Below, piece after piece: positions 1-7,914 of a stretch of DNA of 19,130 nucleotides. The stretch lies in the NCBI GenBank assembly GCA_003519585.1, contig DOWL01000157.1:10027-29156 (forward strand), written 5' to 3'. The notes beneath the pieces were generated by a model. That model had not been told where the DNA came from. It did no database searches and worked only from the letters and a program-made list of their open reading frames with translations. Origin of the DNA: Nocardioides sp. (GTDB lineage: Bacteria > Actinomycetota > Actinomycetes > Propionibacteriales > Nocardioidaceae). The position numbers and the translations under genes were made by a program. How positions within the stretch are numbered: position 1 is the first letter of the stretch; the number at the start of each line of letters is the position of its first letter.

Positions 1-284
1 GAGCAGCCGTCCCCGACCTGCCGCTGGACGACGAAGGTCGCGGCGCCGTTCCGGAGCCCGGGCGTGCCGTCCCCCGTGGTGGCGACGGTCCAACCGGCGG
101 CCGGCTCGATGGTCACGGTGCCGACCGCCGCGCGTGACAGTCGGTCGTTCCAGGGCAGGTCGTCACCGGGCCGGGCCGGCTCGGGCGTCGTGGCGAGTTC
201 GAGCAGCGGCAGCCCGGCCAGAAACGCGACGACGACCACGGCCACCGCGACGGCCGACCCCCATCGGTGGGCGTCAGCGCTCAT
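1..284 (-). CDS. Membrane-anchored protein, C-terminus outside the window (partial)
   Basis: I read this frame directly from the reverse complement: it opens with ATG at 284 and stays open to the window edge, giving 94 residues. Residues about 8-31 are a single hydrophobic segment (A/V-rich, then a Leu-rich end), so it is either an uncleaved signal anchor or a signal peptide. After a Pro/Asp-rich stretch comes an extracytoplasmic-looking region with the pattern AAGW, then GAATFVV, then a Cys near the edge. The start codon overlaps the stop of the protease gene in an ATGA arrangement, which implies translational coupling with the protease. The AGW...GAA pattern resembles the C-terminal domain of the 745-residue protein two genes upstream. 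Function is not recognised. Confidence 0.75.
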   Translation of the reverse strand, partial: MSADAHRWGSAVAVAVVVVAFLAGLPLLELATTPEPARPGDDLPWNDRLSRAAVGTVTIEPAAGWTVATTGDGTPGLRNGAATFVVQRQVGDGC

Positions 285-1309
285 GCATGTGGGCAGGCCT
301 TCGTGCCCTCGCAGACGTTCCAGATGCCGTCGACGAGCCAGTGCTCCGCGGTGGTGACGCGCGGCACGAACGCAGCGCCCTGCGGGATGCTCGAGTTGCA
401 CTCCCCGTTGAGCGCGTTGAAGCTCGTCACCCCCACGAGGAACGGCTTGCCGTCGTCGTAGACCACGAACGGCCCCCCGCTGTCCCCCTGGCAGATGCCC
501 GCGCTCTCGGTGGTCGACTTCATGCACAGGTGCGAGGCGTCCAGCGAGCCGAACTCCTGCGTGCAGACGTTCCGGTTCTGCATCGCCAGCAGCGCGCCCT
601 TGAGTGGGCTGTCGCCGGGTCGCTCGCCGCACTCGGGGCCGGCGGGCGGTCCGAACTCGCAACCCCAGCCCAGGGTGAGCGTCTCCTGCCCGACGGTCCA
701 CAGGTCGGTCTGGCTGGGGGCGGGCAACGCGATGGGAGGCGTGGTCACATCGGAGGCGAGGGAGAGGACGGCGTAGTCGTTGGCGAGCCCCTTGCGCTTG
801 AAGTCCTTCGCGGTCCACACCTTGGCGACCTGGACGACCTGGCCCCCGCTCTCGTCGGAGAGCACACTGCGCCCGAGCACCACCTCGATGACGCTTGGCG
901 GGAGCACGTTGTAGCCGCCTCCCTCCGCATCCAGGGTCACGCAGTGCGCCGCCGTCATCACGGCACCTTCGCCGATCAGTGCACCGCCGCAGAAGTTGTC
1001 GCCCTTCTTGCCGCTGACCCGGAGCGCAACCACCCAGGGGAACTCCGCGATGTCGACGTCGGTGCCGCCCACGATGTTGTCGTCAGGACCGCCCGTCGGC
1101 CCCGCGTCAGTATCGGTCGGCGGCTCGCCATCGGGCGCACCACCGCCGCCGTCGCTGGTGAGCGGCTCGAAGCTCGGCATCGCAGACCCCGCGTCAGCGT
1201 CTCCGGAGCCACCCGACTCGCTCGCATCACCACAGCCGCCGATGGCGAACGTCGCGACCAGCGCGAGCACCACCGAACCCGACCGAAATGCCTTCCCCGC
1301 CATCGTCAT
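281..1309 (-). CDS. Lipoprotein trypsin-fold (S1) serine protease
   Basis: This is a 342-residue exported S1-family endopeptidase. The N-terminus is a lipoprotein signal peptide with lipobox IGGC (Cys26), so it is probably tethered to the outer face of the membrane. Residues 27-78 are a Gly/Asp/Ser/Pro-rich linker or propeptide. The mature-enzyme N-terminus IVGG is at 79-82, and the catalytic triad is His122 (TAAHC), Asp178 (NDYAVL) and Ser277 (GDSGGP). Six residues before the catalytic Ser, where trypsin has its specificity Asp, there is Gly271, so cleavage after Arg/Lys is not expected. A GGGGGG run precedes the start, and ATG at 1303 is an alternative start with better spacing. The next gene is coupled through ATGA. 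The substrate is unknown; zymogen processing at IVGG is inferred from the family. Confidence 0.9.
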   Translation of the reverse strand: MTMAGKAFRSGSVVLALVATFAIGGCGDASESGGSGDADAGSAMPSFEPLTSDGGGGAPDGEPPTDTDAGPTGGPDDNIVGGTDVDIAEFPWVVALRVSGKKGDNFCGGALIGEGAVMTAAHCVTLDAEGGGYNVLPPSVIEVVLGRSVLSDESGGQVVQVAKVWTAKDFKRKGLANDYAVLSLASDVTTPPIALPAPSQTDLWTVGQETLTLGWGCEFGPPAGPECGERPGDSPLKGALLAMQNRNVCTQEFGSLDASHLCMKSTTESAGICQGDSGGPFVVYDDGKPFLVGVTSFNALNGECNSSIPQGAAFVPRVTTAEHWLVDGIWNVCEGTKACPHA

Positions 1310-1364
1310 CAGCCCCCCGTTGTGCCGCTGACCCGAGATCTGGCACCGAGGGTGTCATCCGTCA

Positions 1365-1392
1365 GGGGCGCCGTCAACGGGGCGCCGTCAAC
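1365..1392. repeat. Tandem 14-bp direct repeat at the end of the 745-residue gene
   Basis: Two perfect, adjacent copies of GGGGCGCCGTCAAC lie at 1365-1378 and 1379-1392. The second copy contains the stop codon of the membrane-protein gene (TGA on the minus strand, 1388-1390). The core GGCGCC is its own reverse complement, so the two copies can pair into a 6-bp GC stem with an 8-nt loop, just past the stop and about 60 bp before the protease start. It could act as a weak terminator or attenuator, or it may simply be a replication-slippage duplication. Confidence 0.7.
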
Positions 1393-3625
1393 GGAACGTC
1401 AGTGTCCGAAGGGCCGCTGCGATGTGCTCCTGACCGACTGGATCCCCCTGATCTGAGATCAGTACGATGATCTCGGTCGCGCCGTCCGAGTCGCGGCTGC
1501 CGACCAGGTAGCGCTCGGAGGCAACGCATTCGCGCCACCGGAAGCCGCTGAGCTCAGCGGCCGCTGGCGCCGCGGCGTCGGGGCACCCAGGAGCGCCTAT
1601 CAGAGCGGCCACGAGTGGCTTGAGCCCACACGGGACCGACTCGGGTTCGGCAAGGGCCTTCGAGGTCGTGTGCGCGAAGACGATGGCGGCGCCCACCTCC
1701 TCCGACGCGATCGCCCCGAGCTCACCGTCGCTGATCTCGCACTGCAGCGGCACCCACCCGGCCGGCAACGAGATCGTCGCCCGCAGCTCTGATCGGTGCA
1801 CCGGGTCGGGGAAACGAGCGACGCCGAGCACGGCGGAGATCACGACCACTCCGGCGGCCACGGCTGCGAACCCGACCGATGCGGCGCCGGCGACGCCACC
1901 TCTCACCGGTTCCTCCGTCTTCCCCTCGACCGGTCCCGAACGGTCCGGTTCGCGCACGCACACCAGCGCGAACGCCAGCGGCACGATCAGCAGGTTCCAC
2001 TCGATGCGGTGCGAGGTGTCCCAGAAGTCGAGCCCGGAGCCGGCCCCGATCGTGAAGGCGGCCAGGGCCAGGAGCGCCGCCCACGTGACCATCGACAGCA
2101 CGACCGGGCCGGCCAGGCGCCGCTCGGGGCGGCGTACGTCGCGAAGCAGACGCCACACCACGGGGATCAGGACGACCAGCAGGAAGACGAGCCGATCGTC
2201 GAGGCCGGCGAGGAGTGCGTCGAGCCCGAAGCCGACGAGGACCGCCGCGAGCAGCGCCTTGACCAGGGTCACTCGCACCTGGCCGAAGTGCCGAGCTCCG
2301 AGCGCGAAGCCCAGCACGGCGGCGCCCACGAAGAGCGTCAGGCGCTGCGGCGAGGCAAGGAGGTCGACCGCATCGAATCCCGCACCCGAGACCGCGACCT
2401 GTACGGCGCTAGGTCCGGCCCAGACGACGAACGCGACGCCGAAGACAGCACCGGTCGTGACCCGGTCGTGGCGCAGCAGCACCGCGGTCAGCAGCGCGAT
2501 CGCCACCACCGCGATCAACGGCTCCCAGCGTTGCAGCGCGAGCCCGAGATCCAGGGCGTGATCCGACCAGTCGTTGGCCCGCAGCGGTCCGGCGATGAGC
2601 TGAAGCAGTGAGCCGACCATCAGAACCACCGGGACCAGGCTGAGAAGCACCACGGCGGTGATGCTCATCGCGCCGAACTGCCCACGGCTTGCGGGATGCC
2701 TGGCCTCCCAGGCCAGGCCGGCGCTGCCGATCACGGCCATCACCGCGCAGAACGCCCACTGCCAGGCGGTGCCGGCGTACCAGAGCTCACCCTCGCCGTC
2801 GGACCCGAAGACCCCCGCGAAGCCGAGCAGGGTGCACGCCAGGACGGCACCGGCGGCCAGCACCAGCGTGACCCGGTGCTGGGCGGGTCCCCAGGTGCCC
2901 ACTCGCGTCGCCCGGTTCACCTGGTCGCGCGCGAACGCCGCACCCGACAGGAGGGTGATCAGCACCAGCCACCCCGACGCGGCCAGGGCCGCGTTGCTGC
3001 TCAACTGCAGCAGCGCCGACGCCGAGCGAGGCGCTTCCAACTGCCGGACGACCTGTCCGTCCAGCCCATCGCCGAGCCCGAGCGGGATGACGTTGCCGTC
3101 GTGGGGCAGGCAGACCCATGCGACCAGCGTGGACAGGATCGGCAGGCTGGTCCCGAAGCCGACCAGCACCGGTCGGGACTCGAACCAGCGGCGAGGCGCC
3201 AACAGCCACACCGCCGCTCCCACGATGCCCACGACCGTCATGAGCAGGATCCAGCGCGGCACCGGGTCCCAGTCGACCCTGAATGACGGGTAGCCGTCCG
3301 CGACCTCACGCACCGCCCGCGCGAGCCGGGTCGCGCCGTCCAGCACGCTGAAGCCGATGCCGCAGCTGACCAGGACCAGCATGGCAAGCCAGACACGCGG
3401 CCGCCTCGATCCGGCGGCGACCGCTCCCAGGGCCCAACAGCAGAGCCAGAGCGTGACCAGGGTGAGCGCCACGGCAACCGACGAGATCGGCTGCCCGTAC
3501 AGCCACACCAACGGCTCCTCGGGGCCGATCCCGAACAACCCCGCGACGAGCGTCAGGCACGAGGTCGCCAGGGCCGCCACTCCGAGTCGTGCGGCCGCCC
3601 TCGACGTCTGCTCGTCGGTGCTCAC
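1388..3625 (-). CDS. Large polytopic membrane protein with C-terminal extracytoplasmic domain, unknown function
   Basis: A 745-residue integral membrane protein starting at GTG 3625, chosen because GGGGGG sits 5 nt upstream. By eye there are about 17 hydrophobic segments between residues 12 and 602 (for example 12-33, 47-70, 124-143, 211-231, 319-345, 453-473, 507-527, 579-602). After the last one, residues about 605-745 form a soluble domain with four cysteines (C629, C666, C681, C700), which could make two disulfides if exported. That domain begins with ISLPAGW and has a GAAIVF segment, like the partial protein at 1-284. No transporter, glycosyltransferase or polymerase motif is recognised. 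It lies 78 bp upstream of the protease on the same strand and may be cotranscribed with it. Substrate and role are unknown. Confidence 0.8.
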   Translation of the reverse strand: MSTDEQTSRAAARLGVAALATSCLTLVAGLFGIGPEEPLVWLYGQPISSVAVALTLVTLWLCCWALGAVAAGSRRPRVWLAMLVLVSCGIGFSVLDGATRLARAVREVADGYPSFRVDWDPVPRWILLMTVVGIVGAAVWLLAPRRWFESRPVLVGFGTSLPILSTLVAWVCLPHDGNVIPLGLGDGLDGQVVRQLEAPRSASALLQLSSNAALAASGWLVLITLLSGAAFARDQVNRATRVGTWGPAQHRVTLVLAAGAVLACTLLGFAGVFGSDGEGELWYAGTAWQWAFCAVMAVIGSAGLAWEARHPASRGQFGAMSITAVVLLSLVPVVLMVGSLLQLIAGPLRANDWSDHALDLGLALQRWEPLIAVVAIALLTAVLLRHDRVTTGAVFGVAFVVWAGPSAVQVAVSGAGFDAVDLLASPQRLTLFVGAAVLGFALGARHFGQVRVTLVKALLAAVLVGFGLDALLAGLDDRLVFLLVVLIPVVWRLLRDVRRPERRLAGPVVLSMVTWAALLALAAFTIGAGSGLDFWDTSHRIEWNLLIVPLAFALVCVREPDRSGPVEGKTEEPVRGGVAGAASVGFAAVAAGVVVISAVLGVARFPDPVHRSELRATISLPAGWVPLQCEISDGELGAIASEEVGAAIVFAHTTSKALAEPESVPCGLKPLVAALIGAPGCPDAAAPAAAELSGFRWRECVASERYLVGSRDSDGATEIIVLISDQGDPVGQEHIAAALRTLTFR

Positions 3626-3679
3626 GCGTGCCCCCCGCTGTCAGGCGCATCCTGCGACCGGCGGGCCCCGCGCGGCAAT

Positions 3680-3693
3680 AGCCCCAGCGGGCT
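3680..3693 (-). terminator. Weak GC hairpin between the cyclase and the 745-residue gene
   Basis: AGCCC and GGGCT are separated by a 4-nt loop, with a further GGC/GCC pairing outside a small bulge. It lies about 20 bp beyond the cyclase stop in the 89-bp gap. There is no U tract, so at most this is a partial terminator; GC-rich chance pairing is a real alternative. Confidence 0.25.
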
Positions 3694-3714
3694 GGCCACC
3701 TTCGGGCGCTCGCC

Positions 3715-4722
3715 TCAGGATCGACGTACGGCGACCGGCTCCACGAGCCCGAAGCCACGGACCGGGCGGGCTGGGAGCCGCCGGGTCTCGAACTGGTCGG
3801 CGGGCAGCAAGCCCGCGGTCTCGTTGTCGACGATCACCCGGTTGCGCCGGGCCACGGCGGTGAGCCGGGCGGCGAGGTTGACCGGTGGACCGAACACGTC
3901 ACCGAGCCGGAGCACCACCAGCCCGGAGGCCAGGCCGACCCGAACATCGGGCATCCGGGAGTCGCGGCCGATCACCGTGATGATCCCCTCGGCGATCTCG
4001 TACGCCGCGATCGGGTCGTCGTGCACGAACAGCACCGAGTCGCCGATCGACTTGATCACCCGGCCGCGCTGGGCGGCGACCACGTCGGCGCAGCGCGCCT
4101 CGAACAGTTCGACCAGGTCGCCGATCCGGTCCTCGGAGAGCTGGTTGGAGAGCGCCGTGAACTGCACGATGTCGGCGAAGCCGACGGTGAGCCGGGTGGT
4201 GTGCAGATCCTCCTCGCGGGCGCCCAGCGCTTCGACGCGTGCCACCGCCGCGGCCAGGTGTCGTCGCCACACATAGATGAGCAGCTCCTCGAACGGCTCG
4301 GAGAACTCCTCGATCATCCGCAGCCCGACGGCCAGCCGGTCGCTCTCGTCCTCGGTGGCCCCGGCGTCGACTTCTGCACCGGCGAGCTCGAGCACCCGGG
4401 TCAGCAGCGCCGAAACCTCCCAATCGGAGAGCCGCGCCATGGTCTGGCCGACGGCGCGCGTGAGGTGCACGGCCAGGTCGAAGTCGATCAGCCCCGAGTC
4501 GACGACCCCCAGTAGCGTCGACAGCGCCTCCGCGTCGGATCGGGTGAACGCCGTCGCGCCGCCGTGCTCGGGAAAGCCGAGAGCACGCCAGAGGCGGCGT
4601 GCTCGCTCGAGGTCGACACCGGTCTCGGCGGCCAGCTCGGCGGCGTTGAAGACGCGCGGCTCGCCGAGGATGTGCTGCGCGAGGTCGGTGGCGAGAGCTT
4701 CGTCGTCGGGCAGGTCAGGCAC
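3715..4722 (-). CDS. Class III adenylate cyclase with N-terminal regulatory domain (Rv1264/Rv2212-like)
   Basis: A 335-residue cytosolic enzyme predicted to make cAMP from ATP. Residues about 1-170 are a helical region resembling the autoinhibitory domain of the mycobacterial cyclase Rv1264; the N-terminal part (about 24-70) looks helix-turn-helix-like. The catalytic domain spans about 175-335. Both metal-binding aspartates are present (D184 in VGFADIVQFT, D228 in KSIGDSV), as are K224 and D275, the adenine-selecting pair, and the transition-state pair N282 and R286 in VNLAARL. The spacing agrees with Rv1264 as I remember it, so the protein should be active and adenylate-specific. The start is GTG at 4722, overlapping the PH-domain gene by 8 nt, so the two are translationally coupled. 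Response to pH, as known for Rv1264, is only an analogy. Confidence 0.9.
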   Translation of the reverse strand: MPDLPDDEALATDLAQHILGEPRVFNAAELAAETGVDLERARRLWRALGFPEHGGATAFTRSDAEALSTLLGVVDSGLIDFDLAVHLTRAVGQTMARLSDWEVSALLTRVLELAGAEVDAGATEDESDRLAVGLRMIEEFSEPFEELLIYVWRRHLAAAVARVEALGAREEDLHTTRLTVGFADIVQFTALSNQLSEDRIGDLVELFEARCADVVAAQRGRVIKSIGDSVLFVHDDPIAAYEIAEGIITVIGRDSRMPDVRVGLASGLVVLRLGDVFGPPVNLAARLTAVARRNRVIVDNETAGLLPADQFETRRLPARPVRGFGLVEPVAVRRS

Positions 4723-5218
4723 CTTCGTCCCGCGGGTTGTCGGAGTGCAGGTCGTGCAACAGCTTCTGCAGCGTGCGGTGGGTCTCCTCGATCCGCGGGA
4801 TGTCGGGCAACGCCACTTGGCCGTGAGTGCTCGCGTCGCTGATCACCAGGGTCCCGCAGCCCAGCATCCGGTCGATCAGGTCCCGCTCGTAGGCGACGTC
4901 GCTGACCCGGGTCAGGGGGATGTCGTGACCCTTGCGGGTGATCACGCCGTGCCGAGTGATCAGCCGTCGGGTGGTGATCGTGTAGGTCGCGGTCAGCCAG
5001 ACCAGCACCGGCCGGATCACGAACCACACCACGCCGATCGCCATCAGGATCCAGACGGCTCCGGTCACCGTGCCCTGGTCGATGGCGTTCTGGACGACGA
5101 CGCCGACCGCGAGCAGCACCACCAGCGCAAGGATGGGGAGCAACAGCGCCTTGGGGTGGGTGCGCGTCGAGACGACGATCGACTCACCCTCGTTGAGCAG
5201 ATCCTTGGAGATCACCAC
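4715..5218 (-). CDS. Bacterial PH-domain (bPH2) membrane protein
   Basis: A 167-residue protein with two transmembrane segments (about 24-44 and 52-76) followed by a bacterial PH domain (about 78-155). The domain has the usual pattern: YTITTRRLITRHGVITRKG, then an IPLTRVSDV strand, then a final helix rich in charged residues. Such proteins sit in the membrane with the PH domain in the cytosol; their ligands are mostly unknown. The start is a GTG at 5218, followed immediately by a second GTG codon; no strong Shine-Dalgarno is seen. It is 36 bp downstream of birA and overlaps the cyclase by 8 nt. A PH-type membrane protein beside birA is conserved in mycobacteria (Rv3278c beside Rv3279c, from memory). 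A direct functional link to the cyclase is inference. Confidence 0.85.
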   Translation of the reverse strand: MVISKDLLNEGESIVVSTRTHPKALLLPILALVVLLAVGVVVQNAIDQGTVTGAVWILMAIGVVWFVIRPVLVWLTATYTITTRRLITRHGVITRKGHDIPLTRVSDVAYERDLIDRMLGCGTLVISDASTHGQVALPDIPRIEETHRTLQKLLHDLHSDNPRDEGA

Positions 5219-5254
5219 GAACGGATCATGTCACCGATCCGGCCCCGACCGCGG

Positions 5255-6055
5255 TTACTCCGCTGCGCGGACGTGTACGACGTCGCCCGCGCTCACGGCC
5301 GTGGTCCCGTCGGCGTGCCGCACCAGCAGCCGGCCGCTGACGTCGACTCCCGTCGCGGTGCCGGTCAGCTCCTCGGCCGCCGGGAGCTGCACCCGCACCT
5401 GGCTCCCGATCGTGGAGCACGCCTCTGCGTACGCCGTCGCCAGGCGGTCCGCGGCCACCTGACCGCCGGCGCGCCACGCGACGTACTCACCCCAGAGCCG
5501 GTCGAGCACCAGGCCGAGCAGCTCCGTCCGGTCCGGCGCCTCGCCCACCACGGCCAGCGAGGTCGCCTCGGGCACTGGCAGCTCCTCGGCGGTCATCCCG
5601 ACGTTGATCCCGATCCCGACGATCGCGGCCGGCCCGTCAGGCGTCTCGACCCGCTCGACCAGGATCCCGGCGACCTTGCGATCCTCGATCAGCACGTCGT
5701 TCGGCCATTTGACCGTGGCGTCGAAGCCGGCCTCGCGCAGCACCGAGCAGACGGAGTACCCCGCCAGCAGCGGCAGCCAGGGCCACGCCGCCGGCGCCAT
5801 GGTCGGGCGCAGGAGCACCGAGAAGGTCAGCCCCGACCGGGGTGGTGTCTCCCAGCTGCGATCGAGCCGCCCCCGGCCGGCGGTCTGGTGCTCGGCGAGG
5901 ATCACCAGGCCCTCCGGCCCGCCCTGCCGCGCCTGGTCGGTCACCAGCGCATTGGTCGAGGCGGCCGCCTCCACCACCTCGACCTGGTGGTCGGGAAGCC
6001 GGCCCGGATCGAGGGCCGGTCTGTCAGGCGGGCGGGGGGCGGGGTCGGTGTCCAT
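5255..6055 (-). CDS. birA: Biotin--[acetyl-CoA-carboxylase] ligase, monofunctional
   Basis: This enzyme makes biotinyl-5'-AMP and transfers biotin to the lysine of carboxylase carrier domains; its obvious partner is the alpha subunit at the right edge. The protein has 266 residues without the N-terminal winged-helix DNA-binding domain of E. coli BirA, so it is a type I ligase and not itself a repressor. Visible motifs are STN (33-35), the biotin/ATP loop GRGR followed by R and W (60-68), KWPND (116-120), KVAGIL with the catalytic-site lysine (127) and GIGINVG (147-153), then a small C-terminal SH3-like domain. The reading frame is open upstream into accD, but that part is the accD complement. 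ATG at 6061 is a close alternative start; 6055 is preferred because CAGACT lies 7 nt before it, as in nearby leaderless-type genes. Confidence 0.93.
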   Translation of the reverse strand: MDTDPAPRPPDRPALDPGRLPDHQVEVVEAAASTNALVTDQARQGGPEGLVILAEHQTAGRGRLDRSWETPPRSGLTFSVLLRPTMAPAAWPWLPLLAGYSVCSVLREAGFDATVKWPNDVLIEDRKVAGILVERVETPDGPAAIVGIGINVGMTAEELPVPEATSLAVVGEAPDRTELLGLVLDRLWGEYVAWRAGGQVAADRLATAYAEACSTIGSQVRVQLPAAEELTGTATGVDVSGRLLVRHADGTTAVSAGDVVHVRAAE

Positions 6056-6061
6056 GGCCAT

Positions 6062-6067
6062 TAGTCT
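6062..6067 (+). promoter_or_regulatory. -10 box (TAGTCT) placing the transcript start at the accD GTG
   Basis: TAGTCT fits the actinobacterial TANNNT consensus and ends exactly 6 nt before GTG 6074, so transcription starting 7 nt downstream of the box would make a leaderless mRNA. No Shine-Dalgarno is seen before the GTG. No convincing -35 is visible. Confidence 0.5.
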
Positions 6068-6073
6068 GCCGAG

Positions 6074-7681
6074 GTGACTGCGCAGCCAGGCGAAGGCACC
6101 GACGTGCCCGCTGATATCGACACCCACACGACCGCCGGCAAGCTCGCCGATCTCGAACGCCGCCTCGACGAGGCGGTGCACGCCGGCTCTGCCAAGGCGA
6201 TCGAGAAGCAGCACGCCAAGGGCCGTAAGACGGCACGCGAGCGGATCGAGCTGCTCTTCGACGAGGGCTCGTTCGTCGAGCTCGACGAGCTCGCACGGCA
6301 CCGCTCCACGGCGTTCGGGCTCGAGAAGCGGCGCCCGTACGGTGACGGCGTCGTGACCGGCTACGGCACCATCGACGGCCGTCAGGTGTGCGTGTTCTCC
6401 CAGGACTTCACCGTCTTCGGCGGCTCCTTGGGCGAGGTGTATGGCGAGAAGATCACCAAGGTGATGGACCTCGCCATCAAGACCGGTTGCCCGATCATCG
6501 GCATCAACGAGGGCGCCGGCGCGCGGATCCAGGAGGGCGTCGTCTCACTCGGCCTCTACGGCGAGATCTTCCGGCGCAACGTCCACGCCAGCGGCGTGAT
6601 CACGCAGATCAGCCTGATCATGGGCTCCTGCGCCGGCGGGCACGTCTACTCCCCCGCGGTCACCGACTTCACGATCATGGTCGACGGCACCTCCAACATG
6701 TTCATCACCGGTCCCGACGTCATCAAGACCGTCACCGGTGAGGACGTCACGATGGAGGAGCTCGGCGGCGCGCGGACCCACAACACCAAGTCGGGCAACG
6801 CCCACTACCTGGGCTCCGACGAGGACGACGCGCTGGAATACACCAAGGCGCTGCTCTCCTACCTGCCGCAGAACAACCTCGACGAGGTGCCGGCGTACGA
6901 CGAGGTCGCGGACACAGAGTTCTCCGACCTCGACCGGACCCTCGACACGCTGATCCCCGACTCGCCCAACCAGCCCTACGACATGCACGACGTGATCGGC
7001 GCGGTCGTGGACGACGAGGAGTTCCTCGAGGTCCAGGAGCTCTTCGCCCCCAACATCATCGTCGGCTTCGGCCGGGTGGAGGGTCACTCGGTCGGCGTCG
7101 TGGCCAACCAGCCCATGCAGTTCGCCGGCACCCTCGACATCGACGCGTCCGAGAAGGCGGCCCGCTTCGTACGGTTCTGCGACGCCTTCAACATCCCGGT
7201 GCTGACCTTCGTCGACGTCCCCGGCTTCCTGCCCGGCACCGACCAGGAGTGGAACGGCATCATCCGCCGCGGCGCCAAGCTGATCTACGCCTACGCCGAG
7301 GCCACCGTCCCGCTGGTCACGATCATCACCCGCAAGGCCTATGGCGGCGCGTACGACGTGATGGGCTCCAAGCACCTCGGCGCCGACATCAACCTCGCCT
7401 GGCCCACCGCCCAGATCGCGGTCATGGGCGCGCAGGGCGCGGTCAACATCCTCTACCGCAACGAGCTCAAGGAGGCCGCGGAGCCCGACGCCACCCGCGC
7501 CCAATTGATCGACGACTACGACCAGGCGCTGGCCAACCCCTACCTCGCCGCCGAGCGTGGGTACGTCGACGCGGTGATCAGCCCGCACGAGACCCGGGTC
7601 GAGGTGGTCCGCGCGCTACGACTCCTGCGGTCGAAGCGCGAGACGCTGCCCGCGAAGAAGCACGGGAACATCCCCCTCTGA
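6074..7681 (+). CDS. accD5: Acyl-CoA carboxylase carboxyltransferase (beta) subunit, propionyl-CoA type
   Basis: A 535-residue carboxyltransferase that moves CO2 from carboxybiotin to an acyl-CoA, giving methylmalonyl-CoA or malonyl-CoA. Two crotonase-like halves are clear. The N-terminal half has oxyanion glycines in CAGGHVYSP (about 188-189), and the C-terminal half has them in [13 protein letters not shown] (424-425). Asp428 sits at the position that, in the Streptomyces PccB/AccB comparison, marks propionyl-CoA preference (Ile in the acetyl type); this is from memory. The length is normal for the family. The chosen start GTG 6074 fits a leaderless transcript; GTG 6104, with AAGG 7 nt upstream, is an alternative. 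The stop overlaps the epsilon subunit start by one base (TGATG). birA is divergent, only 18 bp away. Confidence 0.96.
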   Translation: MTAQPGEGTDVPADIDTHTTAGKLADLERRLDEAVHAGSAKAIEKQHAKGRKTARERIELLFDEGSFVELDELARHRSTAFGLEKRRPYGDGVVTGYGTIDGRQVCVFSQDFTVFGGSLGEVYGEKITKVMDLAIKTGCPIIGINEGAGARIQEGVVSLGLYGEIFRRNVHASGVITQISLIMGSCAGGHVYSPAVTDFTIMVDGTSNMFITGPDVIKTVTGEDVTMEELGGARTHNTKSGNAHYLGSDEDDALEYTKALLSYLPQNNLDEVPAYDEVADTEFSDLDRTLDTLIPDSPNQPYDMHDVIGAVVDDEEFLEVQELFAPNIIVGFGRVEGHSVGVVANQPMQFAGTLDIDASEKAARFVRFCDAFNIPVLTFVDVPGFLPGTDQEWNGIIRRGAKLIYAYAEATVPLVTIITRKAYGGAYDVMGSKHLGADINLAWPTAQIAVMGAQGAVNILYRNELKEAAEPDATRAQLIDDYDQALANPYLAAERGYVDAVISPHETRVEVVRALRLLRSKRETLPAKKHGNIPL

Positions 7682-7899
7682 TGGCCACCGAGAGCGACGC
7701 ACCGATCCTCCGCGTCGTGCGCGGCGACGCCACCCCCGAGGAGGTCGCCGCGCTGGTCGCGGTGGTCGCCGCACTGGGCGCTGGCGGCGCCGAGCCCGCG
7801 CCGCGACGTACACCGGAATGGTCCGCGCACCACCGCAAGATGAGGCGCAGCCTGCCCCACGGTCCGGGGGGCTGGCGGTCAAGTTCGCTGCCGCGCTAG
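7681..7899 (+). CDS. accE5: Acyl-CoA carboxylase epsilon subunit
   Basis: A 72-residue protein of the small, actinobacteria-specific AccE family, which binds the beta subunit and stimulates the carboxylase. The family pattern is visible: an N-terminal LRVVRGDATPEEVAALVAV helix (residues about 10-28), an Ala/Gly/Pro linker, and a basic C-terminal stretch containing two Trp (EWSAHHRKMRRS, GGW). Translation is coupled to accD through TGATG. In mycobacteria accE5 is followed directly by maf; here about 5.7 kb of other genes intervene. Confidence 0.93.
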   Translation: MATESDAPILRVVRGDATPEEVAALVAVVAALGAGGAEPAPRRTPEWSAHHRKMRRSLPHGPGGWRSSSLPR

Positions 7900-7914
7900 C
7901 CGTTCTCACCTACC

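Noticed and set aside
134..1456. 440-residue open frame on the plus strand
   Set aside because: It lies opposite the S1 protease, whose triad and lipobox are intact. Its composition (Arg, Ala, Pro, His) is typical of a GC-rich shadow frame.
4277..6064. 595-residue open frame on the plus strand
   Set aside because: It covers cyclase, PH protein and birA in antisense, each with clear family motifs. The frame has low-complexity composition and no domain.
5255..6301. BirA start at 6301, adding an N-terminal domain
   Set aside because: The added 80 codons lie opposite the start of accD and do not resemble a winged helix; the family-like sequence begins around residue 20 of the shorter form.
6545..7588. 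347-residue open frame opposite accD
   Set aside because: It is a Val/Gly/Asp-rich shadow of the carboxyltransferase with no recognisable motif.
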